From Calothrix brevissima NIES-22 (GTDB lineage: Bacteria; Cyanobacteriota; Cyanobacteriia; Cyanobacteriales; Nostocaceae): a stretch of DNA of 64,000 nucleotides. Under the pieces are notes generated by a model, which searched no databases, was not told where the DNA came from, and saw only the letters and a list, made by a program, of their open reading frames with translations. Numbering within the stretch: the stretch's first letter is position 1; each line of letters starts with the position of its first letter. A program made the position numbers and the translations under genes. Shown piece after piece: positions 25,344 to 36,088 of the stretch. Location: assembly GCF_002367995.1 (NCBI RefSeq), contig NZ_AP018207.1, forward strand, positions 1,364,001 to 1,428,000, read 5' to 3'.

Positions 25344-28022
25344 ATGTCAACTCTCGTCATCGTCGAATCTCCGACCAAAGCTCGTACCATTCGCAACTAC
25401 CTACCATCAGGCTTTCGGGTGGAAGCGTCTATGGGTCATGTACGTGACTTACCCCAGTCAGCTAGCGAAATTCCCACCTCTGTCAAAGCAGAAAAATGGG
25501 CGCAGTTGGGGGTAAATGTAGACGCCGACTTTGAACCGGTGTATGTTGTCCCGAAAGACAAAAAGAAAGTTGTTACCCAACTCAAAGATGCGCTGAAAGA
25601 GGCTGATGAGTTAATTCTAGCAACTGACGAAGACCGGGAAGGGGAGAGCATCAGTTGGCATTTATACCAGTTGCTCAAGCCCAAAGTACCGACTAAGCGG
25701 ATGGTGTTTCATGAAATTACCCAAGACGCGATTAAAAAAGCGCTGAAAAACTGCCGAAATATCGATGAGCAGTTGGTTCGCGCCCAAGAAACCCGCCGAA
25801 TTTTGGATCGCTTGGTAGGTTATACCCTGTCTCCCTTGCTGTGGAAAAAAATCGCCTGGGGATTATCGGCTGGGCGGGTACAATCTGTAGCGGTGAGGCT
25901 GTTGGTCACCAAGGAACGTCAACGCCGCGCTTTCCATGAGGGTACTTACTGGGATTTAAAGGCATACCTAGAGCAACAAAAATCGCCATTTACTGCCCAG
26001 TTGGTGAACTTAGGCGGCAAGAAAGTTGCTAATGGCAGCGATTTTGACCCAACTACCGGACAAATTGCGGCAGGGCGCAATGTGGTGTTGCTGAGTGAAG
26101 CCGATGCAGTTGCACTCAAAGAACGACTCGCAGATAAAACCTGGAATGTCAGCGAGGTTGAAGAACGTCCTGTGACCCGCAAACCAGCGCCACCGTTCAC
26201 CACCTCGACATTACAACAGGAATCTAACCGGAAATTGCGTCTCTCAGCCAGAGATACGATGCGGATTGCTCAAAATTTGTACGAGCAAGGCTACATCACC
26301 TACATGCGGACAGATTCGGTGCATTTATCTGACCAAGCGATCGCAGCTGCACGCAGTTGTGTAGAACAACGCTACGGTAAGGAATATCTCAGCCCCCAAC
26401 CGCGCCAATACACCACCAAATCCAAAGGCGCACAAGAAGCCCATGAAGCTATTCGTCCAGCAGGTAGCACCTTCCGCACGCCCCAAGAAACCGGTTTAGG
26501 CGGTCGGGAATTGGCTGTCTACGATTTAATTTGGAAGCGTACCGTCGCCTGTCAAATGGCTGACTCTCGCCAAACTCAAGTCACCGTCCAGTTACAAGTT
26601 GAAGATGCGGGTTTCCGCGCTTCTGGAAAGCGGATTGACTTTCCTGGCTATTTACGCGCCTATGTTGAAGGTTCCGACGATCCCGAAGCGGCGTTAGAAG
26701 ATCAGGAAGTAATTTTACCTAGTTTAAAAGTAGGCGATCGCCCCAATTGTCAAGAACTCGAAGCAATTGGACACGAAACCCAACCCCCAGCTAGGTACAG
26801 CGAAGCCACTCTCGTTAAAACCTTAGAAAGTGAAGGTATTGGTCGTCCGAGTACCTACGCCAGTATTATTGGCACAATTATTGATAAAGGATATGCCCAA
26901 TTAGTTAATAATGCGCTGATTCCCACTTTCACAGCCTTTGCGGTAACTGACCTGTTAGAGAAACACTTCCCGGATGTTGTCGATCCCAGCTTTACCTCGA
27001 AAATGGAGCAAACCCTCGATGACATCGCCACAGGTGAAGCGAAATGGCTACCCTACCTCAAAGAATTTTATTTGGGAGACAAAGGTTTAGAAACTCTAGT
27101 CAAGGAAAGAGAACCGCAAATTGATGAAAAGAAAGCCAGAACGGTAGAACTAGAAAATTTACCAGCTAAAGTCCGCATTGGTAAATATGGCCCTTACATC
27201 GAAGTCGAAAACGGTGAAGGTGTAGTTACGGCTTCCATTCCCAAAGACCTCACCCCAGCAGACCTTGACCCCAAACAGGTAGAGGTGCTGCTGCGACAAA
27301 AAACTTCCGGGCCTGACCAACTCGGTCGCCATCCCGACACAGGCGAACCAATTTATGTGAAAATTGGCGCTTACGGGCCTTACGTCCAATTAGGCGACAA
27401 GACCGAAGAAAACCCTAAACCTAAACAAGCTTCCTTACCCAAAGGAGTGACCCCAGAAACCGTCACCCTAGACATCGCTGTTGGGCTTTTAGCTTTACCC
27501 CGGACATTAGGCGTTCATCCGGAAACTGGGGGGAGAATTCAAGCGAGTTTAGGACGCTTTGGCCCTTACATTGTCCACGACCAAGGCAAAGAAGGTAAAG
27601 ATTACCGTTCTCTGAAAGCGGCTGATAATGTCTTAATAGTTTCTTTAGAAAGGGCGTTAGAGTTATTAGCAGAACCGAAAAAAGGCCGCAGTTCCACTAC
27701 CAGCAAATCGAAAGCAGCTGTGCGCGAATTGGGTAACCATCCCGAAGATGAAACCCCAGTGAATATCTATGATGGCCCCTATGGCCCTTATATTAAGAAC
27801 GGTAAAACAAATGTCAGCATTCCTGAAGGTGAAACTGTGGAAAGCATGACATTGGAGAAGGCTTTACAATTATTAGCAGGTAAAGCAACATCAGCAAAAT
27901 CAACCCGCAAATCAACTAAATCTACAACTTCTAAATCTAAGACAACTTCTAAGACAACTTCTAAGTCAACTTCTAAGACTGCTACCAAGACTGCTAGTAA
28001 AAAAAGTAGTTCTGAAGATTAG
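25344..28022 (+). CDS. topA: DNA topoisomerase I (type IA)
   Basis: 892-residue type IA topoisomerase that relaxes negative supercoils. A Toprim domain opens the protein ([21 protein letters not shown] carries the metal-binding acidic residues). The catalytic tyrosine is Y320 in YITYMRTDS. Instead of zinc fingers, the C-terminal part holds several repeats of the G-(K/A/R/P)-(Y/F)-GPY type (four by eye, between about residues 612 and 820), as usual in cyanobacteria. It ends in a Lys/Ser/Thr repeat tail of about 40 residues, probably DNA-binding. A hairpin follows the stop at 28049-28080. Confidence 0.97.
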   Translation: MSTLVIVESPTKARTIRNYLPSGFRVEASMGHVRDLPQSASEIPTSVKAEKWAQLGVNVDADFEPVYVVPKDKKKVVTQLKDALKEADELILATDEDREGESISWHLYQLLKPKVPTKRMVFHEITQDAIKKALKNCRNIDEQLVRAQETRRILDRLVGYTLSPLLWKKIAWGLSAGRVQSVAVRLLVTKERQRRAFHEGTYWDLKAYLEQQKSPFTAQLVNLGGKKVANGSDFDPTTGQIAAGRNVVLLSEADAVALKERLADKTWNVSEVEERPVTRKPAPPFTTSTLQQESNRKLRLSARDTMRIAQNLYEQGYITYMRTDSVHLSDQAIAAARSCVEQRYGKEYLSPQPRQYTTKSKGAQEAHEAIRPAGSTFRTPQETGLGGRELAVYDLIWKRTVACQMADSRQTQVTVQLQVEDAGFRASGKRIDFPGYLRAYVEGSDDPEAALEDQEVILPSLKVGDRPNCQELEAIGHETQPPARYSEATLVKTLESEGIGRPSTYASIIGTIIDKGYAQLVNNALIPTFTAFAVTDLLEKHFPDVVDPSFTSKMEQTLDDIATGEAKWLPYLKEFYLGDKGLETLVKEREPQIDEKKARTVELENLPAKVRIGKYGPYIEVENGEGVVTASIPKDLTPADLDPKQVEVLLRQKTSGPDQLGRHPDTGEPIYVKIGAYGPYVQLGDKTEENPKPKQASLPKGVTPETVTLDIAVGLLALPRTLGVHPETGGRIQASLGRFGPYIVHDQGKEGKDYRSLKAADNVLIVSLERALELLAEPKKGRSSTTSKSKAAVRELGNHPEDETPVNIYDGPYGPYIKNGKTNVSIPEGETVESMTLEKALQLLAGKATSAKSTRKSTKSTTSKSKTTSKTTSKSTSKTATKTASKKSSSED

Positions 28023-28048
28023 TAGTCCATGATATTGGTTTTGACCCA

Positions 28049-28080
28049 TTCCTAATCAGGACTTTGATCCTGATTAGGAA
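28049..28080 (+). terminator. Hairpin downstream of topA
   Basis: TTCCTAATCAGGA (28049-28061) pairs perfectly with 28068-28080 (6-base loop). It is followed by only a weak T-rich stretch, so termination may be partial. Confidence 0.6.
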
Positions 28081-28114
28081 ATAATTTACTCACGATGAAA
28101 AAACTTTCTTAAGA

Positions 28115-28226
28115 GTCAACAGTCAACAGTCAACAGTCAACAGTCAACAGTCAACAGTCAACAGTCAACAGTCAACAGTCAACAGTCAACAGTCAACAGT
28201 CAACAGTCAACAGTCAACAGTCAACA
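28115..28226. repeat. Sixteen perfect GTCAACA heptamers
   Basis: 112 bases, exactly 16 uninterrupted 7-base units. The same family, in varying states, appears at 13939, 29091, 37487 and 51153. The remaining gap to 28472 shows nothing recognisable. Confidence 0.95.
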
Positions 28227-28472
28227 TTCCATAAATTGCCTTTTGACTAATAAAAGACATCAAGCAAAGCGATGGTTTCATAGCCGTAGGATTATCAGAA
28301 TGTGATACTCTAAGAAGTAAGGCAGATCACAAGACAACATTTGATAGAGTGGGTCACTCCCGACATTAAAGATTGCGATCGCGCCAATCACAAACCAGAG
28401 GTGCCTAAGTACGCCAGTTTCTGCGTAGCTGTGAATCAAAATTGAGGTAGTATCTCAGGAGCAGTCATTTCA

Positions 28473-28610
28473 ATGGACTATATAGAAAAGGTACTGGAAA
28501 AGCTGAAAGAATTGGCGCGAAAGCTGATTGAAGCCCTACTCGGGCCAGAAGCAGAGCCGGAACCAGAACTTATACCGATTCCTGTAAATGAGCGTTCGCG
28601 TCGTCGTTAA
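28473..28610 (+). CDS. Small charged protein upstream of aroQ (45 residues)
   Basis: ATG at 28473 to TAA at 28610: an amphipathic, Lys/Glu/Leu-rich helix (MDYIEKVLEKLKELARKLIE) followed by a Pro/Glu segment (PEAEPEPELIPIPV) and an Arg-rich end. AGGAG lies at 28457-28461, 11 bases before the ATG, and the stop is only 10 bases from the GTG of aroQ, so the two would be co-transcribed. Codon use and length look genuine, but I cannot name a family. Confidence 0.5.
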   Translation: MDYIEKVLEKLKELARKLIEALLGPEAEPEPELIPIPVNERSRRR

Positions 28611-28620
28611 GAGATAAAAA

Positions 28621-29082
28621 GTGCCGGATTTGACGTTGCAGCCTTTGAGTATTTTAGTGCTGCACGGGCCAAACCTAAATTTGCTAGGAAAGCGAGAACC
28701 GGGAATATACGGTTCATTGACACTGGCGGAAATTAACCACCTGCTAGCCGCAGAAGGACAAAAACTACAGGTGAGTGTTTTTCCTGTGCAGTCAAATCAT
28801 GAAGGCGTTTTGGTTGATACTATTCATGAAGCCCCAGGAACATATCAGGGGATTTTAATTAACGCTGGGGCTTACACGCATACTAGTGTGGCTTTGCGAG
28901 ATGCGATCGCGGGTGTTAATTTACCTACAGTAGAAGTACATTTAAGTAACATATACCGTCGGGAAGAATTTCGACATCATTCTTATATAGCACCGATAGC
29001 AATTGGGCAAATTAGCGGCTTTGGTGTACAAAGTTACATATTAGGTTTACAAGCATTAGTGCATCATTTGCGGAAAGATTAA
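28621..29082 (+). CDS. aroQ: 3-Dehydroquinate dehydratase, type II
   Basis: 153-residue type II dehydroquinase, third step of the shikimate pathway. It carries [18 protein letters not shown] (catalytic Tyr), the loop [16 protein letters not shown], and [18 protein letters not shown] with the general-acid His. Length is normal for the family. GTG start; the weak AAGAG upstream suggests coupling with the 45-residue ORF just before. Heptamer repeats begin right after the stop. Confidence 0.95.
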   Translation: MPDLTLQPLSILVLHGPNLNLLGKREPGIYGSLTLAEINHLLAAEGQKLQVSVFPVQSNHEGVLVDTIHEAPGTYQGILINAGAYTHTSVALRDAIAGVNLPTVEVHLSNIYRREEFRHHSYIAPIAIGQISGFGVQSYILGLQALVHHLRKD

Positions 29083-29090
29083 AGTATGAA

Positions 29091-29256
29091 TGACGGTTGA
29101 CGGTTGACTGTTGACGGTTGACGGTTGACTGTTGACGGTTGACTGTTGACGGTTGACTGTTGACGGTTGACTGTTGACGGTTGACTGTTGACGGTTGACG
29201 GTTGACTGTTGACTGTTGACTGTTGACTGTTGACTGTTGACTGTTGACTGTTGACT
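29091..29256. repeat. GTTGACG/GTTGACT heptamer array
   Basis: About 23 tandem 7-base units, two variants mixed in the first part and GTTGACT only in the last. It is the reverse-complement form of the GTCAAC family at 28115. The apparent minus-strand frame of NSQQSTV repeats is a by-product. Confidence 0.92.
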
Positions 29257-29360
29257 CTTAAGAGAGATTTTGAATTTGAATTTTGAATTTTGAATTGATT
29301 CATGCTTGGCTGAGAGATTTTTGCGTGAGAAACTAGCTTCAGAAGAATTATCTTTGATGT

Positions 29361-30377
29361 ATGCGCTACTCTGTTGTTAGTCGATTTCGCGGGACTTTAC
29401 TTGGGGCTTTAATTGGGCAAAAATTAGCATCGAGTCAGGATCGAACATCCTCCCACAGCTACGATCTAGATGAGATAGCAGTTATAGGTACTAAAAGTTT
29501 AATTAAACTAGGCAAATTAGATTTAGATGATTGGCAATATCTACAACCACCAGCATCTACTAATAATTACCCTTCTATGAAAGTGATACTGGCTACCTTA
29601 CCAGTAGCACTTTTTTTTCATGAAAACCCGCAAAAATTGCGCCAAAACTTGCTGTATGTGTTACAAATCTGGGAAGATAACCCCATCATTCGTGATGGAA
29701 CCTTAGCTGTAGGATATGCGATTGCGCAAATCCTCACAGAAAAACTTCATCCCCCTAGCCTTATTCCCGAAATCATCGCTTTTATTGGGGAAACTTCAAC
29801 ATCTTTACCACAGCAATTAAGCAAAGTTCATACTTTGTTAGAACAAGGAGCAAGTTTACAACAGGTTCAAGCTGAGTTAAGTAAACAAGAAAAACTGACT
29901 CAAGGTATCGCTATGGCGTTTTACTGCTTTCTCAGTACCTTAGAAGACTACCGTTTAGCTGTTTTATTAGCTCATCAACAAAGTAATATTTGGCAACAAG
30001 ACAATTGGCGTTTACACTTACATAATATAAGTGCAATTACTGGTGCTTTATCAGGGGCCTATAATAGCATTGCGGGTATTCCTTTAGGTTGGCAGATCTT
30101 ATACTCGCAAGCTGATTTAGCAACATGGAGACTAAGCAATTTTGCTGAAATAGTAAAATTAGCTGATGCACTTGTGGCTGTTTGGTCAGGGTTGTATAAT
30201 CATGCCTTGCATTCAGAGCAGTTAGGCACACAGGGAGATTTCTCAACTGAGGAAGAACTACCATTACCTTTATGGTCACCAATTTCCCCAAACATTGATG
30301 ATAACCCCAATTTACAGAGTCAGCCATTATCTCCTCTCTGGGTTTTTGCCGCTCCGCGTGTCATTCGGTCGCGTTAA
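29361..30377 (+). CDS. ADP-ribosylglycohydrolase-fold (DraG-like) protein, probably degenerate
   Basis: 338 residues. The opening RFRGTLLGALIGQKL and the later ITGALSGAYNSIAGIPLGW match the N- and C-terminal signatures of the ADP-ribosylglycohydrolase/crystallin-J1 fold. The usual metal-binding acidic motifs (GD..T near the start and DTD before the GALAGA segment) are not visible; DLDEIAV and HNISAITGAL stand in their places. It may thus have lost hydrolase activity. Overall helical, no membrane span. It lies before the PgpH-like gene with a 265-bp gap. Confidence 0.6.
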   Translation: MRYSVVSRFRGTLLGALIGQKLASSQDRTSSHSYDLDEIAVIGTKSLIKLGKLDLDDWQYLQPPASTNNYPSMKVILATLPVALFFHENPQKLRQNLLYVLQIWEDNPIIRDGTLAVGYAIAQILTEKLHPPSLIPEIIAFIGETSTSLPQQLSKVHTLLEQGASLQQVQAELSKQEKLTQGIAMAFYCFLSTLEDYRLAVLLAHQQSNIWQQDNWRLHLHNISAITGALSGAYNSIAGIPLGWQILYSQADLATWRLSNFAEIVKLADALVAVWSGLYNHALHSEQLGTQGDFSTEEELPLPLWSPISPNIDDNPNLQSQPLSPLWVFAAPRVIRSR

Positions 30378-30642
30378 TGCTATTTATACTGAGCAATATT
30401 GTAGACGCGACACCAACATGCCATTTGCTTTCGCAATTGACAGATACAAAATTTAGTAGTTCTTTATACTACAATTTCCAAAGAAACTCTTAACCTGACT
30501 CTGTAGGTAGGTACTGTGGCTCACCAGCTACAAGCAAACCCCACCTCCGAAGTTCTGAGCGACTTGGGTTGCTCCTGCTTGGGCTTCCCTTAGGTTTGTC
30601 TTGTTTTGAGCTTATCAAAGTAAGCAACTATAGGCAGAGGGA

Positions 30643-33336
30643 ATGAAATATCAGCGATTTTTTAACTCTTTGAACAAGCAATTAAATCTTTGGCGACAAC
30701 AGTACAAGCATCGTCAAAAACAAGTGCTGCAAAACAGCCAAAACTGCTTAGACGACTGGCAAAAAACTTTGGTGAAGAATATCCAGATTTATGTATCAAT
30801 ACCTGGTAAAAATCGCCAAAAATCAGCAACAACACGGAAAATAATCGCCAAATCAGCGACATCTCCCAATCAATTAAATACAATTGGGTTTAGCTGGGTG
30901 CATGAAAATCGTTCGACAATGATTTTAGCGATCGCAGTTGTCTCGCTCACAGGTGTAATTGGGCATAGATTATATAATCAACCTAACTTAAAAAAAGGAA
31001 ATATTGCACCAGAGACAATTAAAGCCCCATATACAGCCAAAATTGTAGATCCGGTAAAAACAGAAGCCCGACGCCAAGCTGAACGCAAAAAATTCTGGCC
31101 TGTTTTAATGGTTGATAGCCAAATTAATGCCAAAATCGAGCAAAATTTGCAACAAATTCTAGATATGGGCGATGAAATTCGGGCTACGGCGGGATCTTTT
31201 CCGTTCATGGAAAGTATAGATTTATCTGTTGCTAGCCAAAGTTATCTCCGCGCCTGTAATGAATCAGAGTGGAAAAATATCTTACTCTCCTTAGAAAAAT
31301 CTCAAAAACAGACATTAGGATTATTACCACTCAACCAAAATAGTAGCTCGTTGACTACACCAGAACCGAGTAAGCCATTAAACATACCAGGAAAATTATC
31401 TACCGCTACACCTAGTTCCAGCAAATCGAGATTAGCCCCATCCGTGCAACTGGAGAAAAAGCCAGTGAAGATTTCTCCTAATGCGGACTCATTTCAAGCA
31501 GTGTCAGAATTAGAAGTTTATCGAGTCACAAATTCCGAACAAAAATATGCTGCACTGATTGCTCAAATCTCCCAAATTAGGAAACAATACCAATTAGCTA
31601 AAGCTAAATTAGCTATGTTAGCAGTTGGTAGTTCATTAGCAATATATAAAGAACATATTTTTTTAGAGTTATCAGATCAAGATTGGGCAAGAACTAGAAA
31701 ATTAATCCGCGATATTTCTCAACGCATTCTCGCTCAAGGTATCCCCTATGGATTACCAGAGAATGCTTTACAGAATACGGTGAATTTACAAGTTGACACA
31801 TTAGAACCATCAGCAGCTCAACCTTTGGTTAGCAAATTGTTGTTGACTGTGCTGGAACCAAATTTGAAGAAAGATGAAGATAAAACCCGAGAACAAGCAC
31901 AAAAAGCAGCTAATGGGGTTAAAGACATCATGGTTGAGGTGAAACAGGATGAGCCGATAGTCAAGAAAGGAGACAAAATCAGCCTGTGGCATATCCAAGT
32001 TTTAGAACATTATCAATTAATTGAGCGCCAGACTAACTGGGCAGAGTTGATTAAATTAACAGGGATTGTTACCACAGGAATTGGTATTTTTGTCGGTATA
32101 GAGCGACGACTGGGGAGTAAATTACGCCAACGCGATCGCATTTTAGTCTTGCTGCTAACCCTGAGTATACCGGGAACGATCGCGATCGCTACTCCGAAGC
32201 TGATCGGTTTTGGGATGTCAAATACTACCTGGAGTGCGGTAGGCTTACTAATAGGTAGCTTTTATGGCCCGGCTTTAGGCGTTACAGTTGTCGGGTTAAC
32301 CTTACTAGTGCTACCAGTGAGCCTGGAAATTAGTAAAATTGCCCTGGTAGCTGGTGCAGCTGGGGGAATAGTTGGTAGCTTAATGGCTAAAAAACTGCGA
32401 TCGCGTGAAGAATTAGCTTTATTAAGTTTAGCGATCGCTTCCACCCAAGGAGGTATTTACTTAATTTTAAGACTGTTGTTGCACAGTCAAACTTCTTGGT
32501 ATGTCATCCTGCAAAGTTCCGGCTTATTTGCTTTATGGGGCTTGGGGTGGAGTATTGTAGCTTTAGGCTTGAGTCCTTATTTAGAAAAAATCTTTGATTT
32601 AGTTACCCCGATTCGATTAGCCGAATTAGCCAATCCCAATCGCCCCTTATTAAAGCAACTAGCCACAGAAGCACCGGGAACCTTTCAACATACCTTATTT
32701 GTCGCCACCTTAGCGGAAACTGCGGCTAAACACCTTAAATGCGATGTGGAACTAGTCAGAGCTGGTACGCTTTACCACGATGTCGGTAAAATGCACGACC
32801 CCCTTGGTTTTATTGAGAACCAAATGGGCGGGCCGAATAAGCATGAAACAGAAATTAAAGACCCCTGGAAGAGTGCAGAGATTATCAAAAAGCATGTCAG
32901 CGAAGGGTTGGCGATGGCGCAGCAACATCTCTTACCTACGGCAATTCAGGCATTTATCCCCGAACACCAGGGAACAATGCTGATTGCTTATTTCCACCAT
33001 CAAGCCCAGCAAATGGCTAAGGAAGACCCAAGTATAAAAGTAAACGATGATGATTTTCGCTACGACGGCCCCATTCCCCAATCGCGGGAGACAGCAATTG
33101 TGATGTTAGCAGATTCTTGTGAAGCAGCGTTGCGATCGCTCAAAGATGCATCTCCAGAACAAGCTTTAAACATGCTAAATAATATCTTGCGGGCAAGATG
33201 GCAAGACAATCAACTAGTAGATTCGGGACTGACAAAGGAAGAAGTTAGCCAAATTGCAGAAATATTTGTAGAAGTTTGGCAACAATTCCATCACAAACGC
33301 ATCGCTTATCCTAAATTTAAGTCAGGTAAGTCATAG
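30643..33336 (+). CDS. pgpH: 7TM-HD family phosphohydrolase (PgpH-like c-di-AMP phosphodiesterase)
   Basis: 897 residues. A basic cytoplasmic N-terminus is followed by a first membrane span (about residues 90-108), a large extracytoplasmic 7TMR-HDED-type domain to about residue 460, some seven membrane spans (about 465-645), and a cytoplasmic HD domain. The metal-binding HD pair is H712-D713 in LYHDVGKMHDP, with further His in FQHTLFVATLAE and EHQGT. Known PgpH proteins hydrolyse the second messenger c-di-AMP, which controls potassium and osmotic balance. The extracytoplasmic domain has a long Ser/Pro-rich insertion (about residues 225-285). ATG follows GAGGGA. Confidence 0.9.
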   Translation: MKYQRFFNSLNKQLNLWRQQYKHRQKQVLQNSQNCLDDWQKTLVKNIQIYVSIPGKNRQKSATTRKIIAKSATSPNQLNTIGFSWVHENRSTMILAIAVVSLTGVIGHRLYNQPNLKKGNIAPETIKAPYTAKIVDPVKTEARRQAERKKFWPVLMVDSQINAKIEQNLQQILDMGDEIRATAGSFPFMESIDLSVASQSYLRACNESEWKNILLSLEKSQKQTLGLLPLNQNSSSLTTPEPSKPLNIPGKLSTATPSSSKSRLAPSVQLEKKPVKISPNADSFQAVSELEVYRVTNSEQKYAALIAQISQIRKQYQLAKAKLAMLAVGSSLAIYKEHIFLELSDQDWARTRKLIRDISQRILAQGIPYGLPENALQNTVNLQVDTLEPSAAQPLVSKLLLTVLEPNLKKDEDKTREQAQKAANGVKDIMVEVKQDEPIVKKGDKISLWHIQVLEHYQLIERQTNWAELIKLTGIVTTGIGIFVGIERRLGSKLRQRDRILVLLLTLSIPGTIAIATPKLIGFGMSNTTWSAVGLLIGSFYGPALGVTVVGLTLLVLPVSLEISKIALVAGAAGGIVGSLMAKKLRSREELALLSLAIASTQGGIYLILRLLLHSQTSWYVILQSSGLFALWGLGWSIVALGLSPYLEKIFDLVTPIRLAELANPNRPLLKQLATEAPGTFQHTLFVATLAETAAKHLKCDVELVRAGTLYHDVGKMHDPLGFIENQMGGPNKHETEIKDPWKSAEIIKKHVSEGLAMAQQHLLPTAIQAFIPEHQGTMLIAYFHHQAQQMAKEDPSIKVNDDDFRYDGPIPQSRETAIVMLADSCEAALRSLKDASPEQALNMLNNILRARWQDNQLVDSGLTKEEVSQIAEIFVEVWQQFHHKRIAYPKFKSGKS

Positions 33337-33395
33337 AAAAAGGTAGATTGGGCAGTCTTTTGGCTCTGGACTTTTGATAACCTAAGTGCAAAATA

Positions 33396-33974
33396 ATGAT
33401 GAATGACCTAATTTTCAACTTACGCCCTACCATCGAGCTAACTGATGAGCAGTTCTTCCAAATCTGTCAAAATAATCGAGATTTGCGTATTGAACGGACA
33501 GCTGAGGGAGAATTAATTATTATGCCACCAACAGGATGGGAAAGCGGAAATCGTAATTCAAAATTAACAGCCCGGTTAGAGTTTTGGGCTGATGCTGATG
33601 GTACAGGGCTAACTTTTGACTCTTCCACAGGTTTCAAACTCCCCAATGGTGCAAATCGTTCTCCTGATGCATCTTGGGTAAATCGGGAGAGATTAATAGC
33701 CCTAAACCCAGATCCAGCGAAGTTTTTACCAATAGCTCCAGATTTTGTCGCAGAATTACGTTCGGCTACCGATAGCCTAGAAACACTGCGACGGAAAATG
33801 CAGGAATATATTGACAACGGCGTGGGTTTAGGTTGGCTGATAGATCCGCAGAATCAATGTGTAGAAATTTACCGCCCTGGACAGGAAGTGGAGATTTTGC
33901 GCTCGCCTAGCAGTTTATCAGGTGAAGATGTCTTACCTGGATTTGTGCTGGATTTAGCCAACATTTTGAGTTAA
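33396..33974 (+). CDS. Uma2-family putative endonuclease (DUF820)
   Basis: 192 residues of the Uma2/DUF820 restriction-endonuclease-like fold, a family greatly expanded in cyanobacteria and without known role. The PD-(D/E)xK-type core is visible: SPDASWV (Asp), DFVAELRSATDS (the E...S/K strand) and LGWLIDPQNQCVEIYRPG. The final ELRS has Arg where many members have Lys. Confidence 0.85.
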   Translation: MMNDLIFNLRPTIELTDEQFFQICQNNRDLRIERTAEGELIIMPPTGWESGNRNSKLTARLEFWADADGTGLTFDSSTGFKLPNGANRSPDASWVNRERLIALNPDPAKFLPIAPDFVAELRSATDSLETLRRKMQEYIDNGVGLGWLIDPQNQCVEIYRPGQEVEILRSPSSLSGEDVLPGFVLDLANILS

Positions 33975-34013
33975 ATATTAAGTTAAAAACCGTTACAAAA
34001 GCAGTCTATATAA

Positions 34014-35249
34014 CTATTGATTCAAGAATAAAAACACAGTTTGACCTAAACCGACAATCACGCCTAAAACACCACCTAAAGTCACAATTGCTTGTAATTC
34101 ATTTTTGACAATTCCTTCAATTGCTGCTTCTAAATCAGCAGGTGAAGTTGATTTTACTCTATCTACAATTACCTGATCTATAGACAAAATCGGAATTATC
34201 TGAGAAACAATTGCTTCTAAATCTTTCTCTAAATATCGCTCTAAAACTAAAGCTAATTCTTGACTGACAACTTCTAAAGAACTGCTAACTACAGGCGAAG
34301 TACTCAGACGATTGAGTAACACAGAAGCAATATTTTCCCAGTCCACCGAATCAGATAATCCTTGTAACAAATCGCTCCCACTTGTTTGCAGATAATGGCG
34401 GACACTTTCTCTGGTGGTTTTGCGCAGTTGTCTGACTGTACCTACAGGTAGATTTTGCAATGATAAATTTTGCAATAATTTTTTGATGCGATCGCGCATT
34501 CGCAATTCTTTAATTAATTCCTCTAAGCGCTCATTGGTTGCTTCTTTTTCATCCAAGCAAAAAGCTCTCAATCTAGTCAGAGTATTGCGTAAACCGAATA
34601 AATTCGCCACTACCCAATAAGTACCGCTAGTCTTTTCGCGAAAGCTTTCATCAATCGTTTGAATTGTGCGATCGGTTAAAAAGTCAATGATAGTTTGTCT
34701 GAGGACATCTGGCGGTAAAACTACTTCTAATAGCCAATCCGCTAACCTTGTAGACTGTTCTTCACTCAGTTGAAATTCTAACAGTACTTGGTCAAAAATT
34801 TGATTTAGCTGTACTTCTAAAAAGTCTTCCCGCCTTGCTAAAACCTTGAGGAGTCGAGGTAATGATTCTCCCAATAAATCACGGAGAATACTACCGACAA
34901 TTTTAGCACTTTTGTAATTTTTTTCCTCAGAATTAACTTGGTCGAGAGCTAGTTTTAACAACCATAAAATTGCCCCTTGTACCCGTTCTGTTTGCAACAG
35001 ACGGCGGGCCAGATTTTGCAATTCTTCTGGGGTTAAAAGTGACCCCATGATTGTATTAGAAATTTTTAGCGCCAAACGTTCCTGATTGCGGGGAATCAAA
35101 CCAGGGGTAAAGGGCACTCTTTGCTTACCGATATAAAATGCTCGGTAAGGACGAAATAACATTTTGATGGCTATATCATTTGTGAAATAGCCAATAATAC
35201 CACCTATCACCGGGGGTGATAGGTAAAGCCATAGATGAGACCAATCCAC
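34014..35249 (-). CDS. DUF445 family membrane protein
   Basis: 411 residues. An N-terminal membrane span (about 8-25) with [20 protein letters not shown] and the following [15 protein letters not shown] are signature stretches of DUF445 (YheB-like). A long helical middle leads to a second membrane span at the extreme C-terminus ([20 protein letters not shown]). The middle could form an extended tube-like domain. Function unknown in general. It is 28 bp downstream of menG on the same strand, suggesting a joint transcript. Confidence 0.88.
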   Translation of the reverse strand: MDWSHLWLYLSPPVIGGIIGYFTNDIAIKMLFRPYRAFYIGKQRVPFTPGLIPRNQERLALKISNTIMGSLLTPEELQNLARRLLQTERVQGAILWLLKLALDQVNSEEKNYKSAKIVGSILRDLLGESLPRLLKVLARREDFLEVQLNQIFDQVLLEFQLSEEQSTRLADWLLEVVLPPDVLRQTIIDFLTDRTIQTIDESFREKTSGTYWVVANLFGLRNTLTRLRAFCLDEKEATNERLEELIKELRMRDRIKKLLQNLSLQNLPVGTVRQLRKTTRESVRHYLQTSGSDLLQGLSDSVDWENIASVLLNRLSTSPVVSSSLEVVSQELALVLERYLEKDLEAIVSQIIPILSIDQVIVDRVKSTSPADLEAAIEGIVKNELQAIVTLGGVLGVIVGLGQTVFLFLNQ

Positions 35250-35277
35250 AGAATTTTGGAATTACCAATTTTGGATT

Positions 35278-35970
35278 TTATTTACTGACTACCAGCACTC
35301 CCATCATACCGTTCGCGATGGGGTAGTGTGTGGCGGAAGCAAAACCAACTTCATAAGCTAATTCTACCTGCTCTTTGCCCCCAGGGAAGCGGTCTAAACT
35401 GGGGCTGATGTAGGCATATTCTTCTTTGACGCCCAACTGGGTTGCAATTGGTACCACAACATTATCTAAATACCACTGTTGGAACGATCGCAATTGCTGA
35501 TTTTCTGGGCGATGGAAATCTAAAATCGCAGCTTTCGCACTCGGTTTGAGAACTCGGTACAATTCTTGGAGACTGCGGGGAATATCCTTAACATTTCTTA
35601 AACCATAGCCCATTGTTGCCCCAGCAAATTGGTTGCTGTCAAAGGGTAAATCCAAGACATCGGCTTCAACCCAAGTAATCGTTGATTGATAAGGATAGTT
35701 TCCCTGGGAACGTTCTTGAGCCATTTTCAGGAGGTTAGCGGAGAAATCTACGCCATATACATGTCCTGTCGCGCCTACACGCCTAGCTAAACCTAAGGTA
35801 ATATCCCCACTCCCGCAGCACAAATCGAGGAAAGTATCGCCAGGCTGAGGGTGACTCCATTTAATTGCCATTTCTTTCCAAATTCGGTGCTGTCCCAAAC
35901 TCAACCAATCATTTAACTGGTCGTAAACAGGAGCAATACGATCAAAAATAGCGCGAATTTCGTGAGTCAT
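35278..35970 (-). CDS. menG: UbiE/MenG methyltransferase (phylloquinone synthesis)
   Basis: 230-residue SAM-dependent C-methyltransferase of the UbiE/COQ5/MenG family. Motifs: FDRIAPVYDQLNDWLSLGQHRIWK, SAM-binding LDLCCGSGDITLGLA, the acidic VYGVDFS and the family stretch GYGLRNVKDI. In cyanobacteria it methylates demethylphylloquinone, the last step to the photosystem I quinone. ATG at 35970. Followed closely by the DUF445 gene. Confidence 0.93.
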   Translation of the reverse strand: MTHEIRAIFDRIAPVYDQLNDWLSLGQHRIWKEMAIKWSHPQPGDTFLDLCCGSGDITLGLARRVGATGHVYGVDFSANLLKMAQERSQGNYPYQSTITWVEADVLDLPFDSNQFAGATMGYGLRNVKDIPRSLQELYRVLKPSAKAAILDFHRPENQQLRSFQQWYLDNVVVPIATQLGVKEEYAYISPSLDRFPGGKEQVELAYEVGFASATHYPIANGMMGVLVVSK

Positions 35971-36088
35971 GAGTCAAAAATCAACAATCAACAGGAGCCA
36001 GTGCGTTTATCCGGTTTTCCGACTGGCAAACGCCCACAGACGCATGAAGCGCCGCCTTCCGTAGCGTAGCATTTAGCGTTCCCCTGTC

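Noticed and set aside
28115-28226. CRISPR or telomere-like array
   Set aside because: Perfect 7-base units without spacers; a known type of cyanobacterial short tandem repeat.
29079-29303. Minus-strand frame reading NSQQSTV repeats
   Set aside because: Produced by the heptamer array at 29091-29256.
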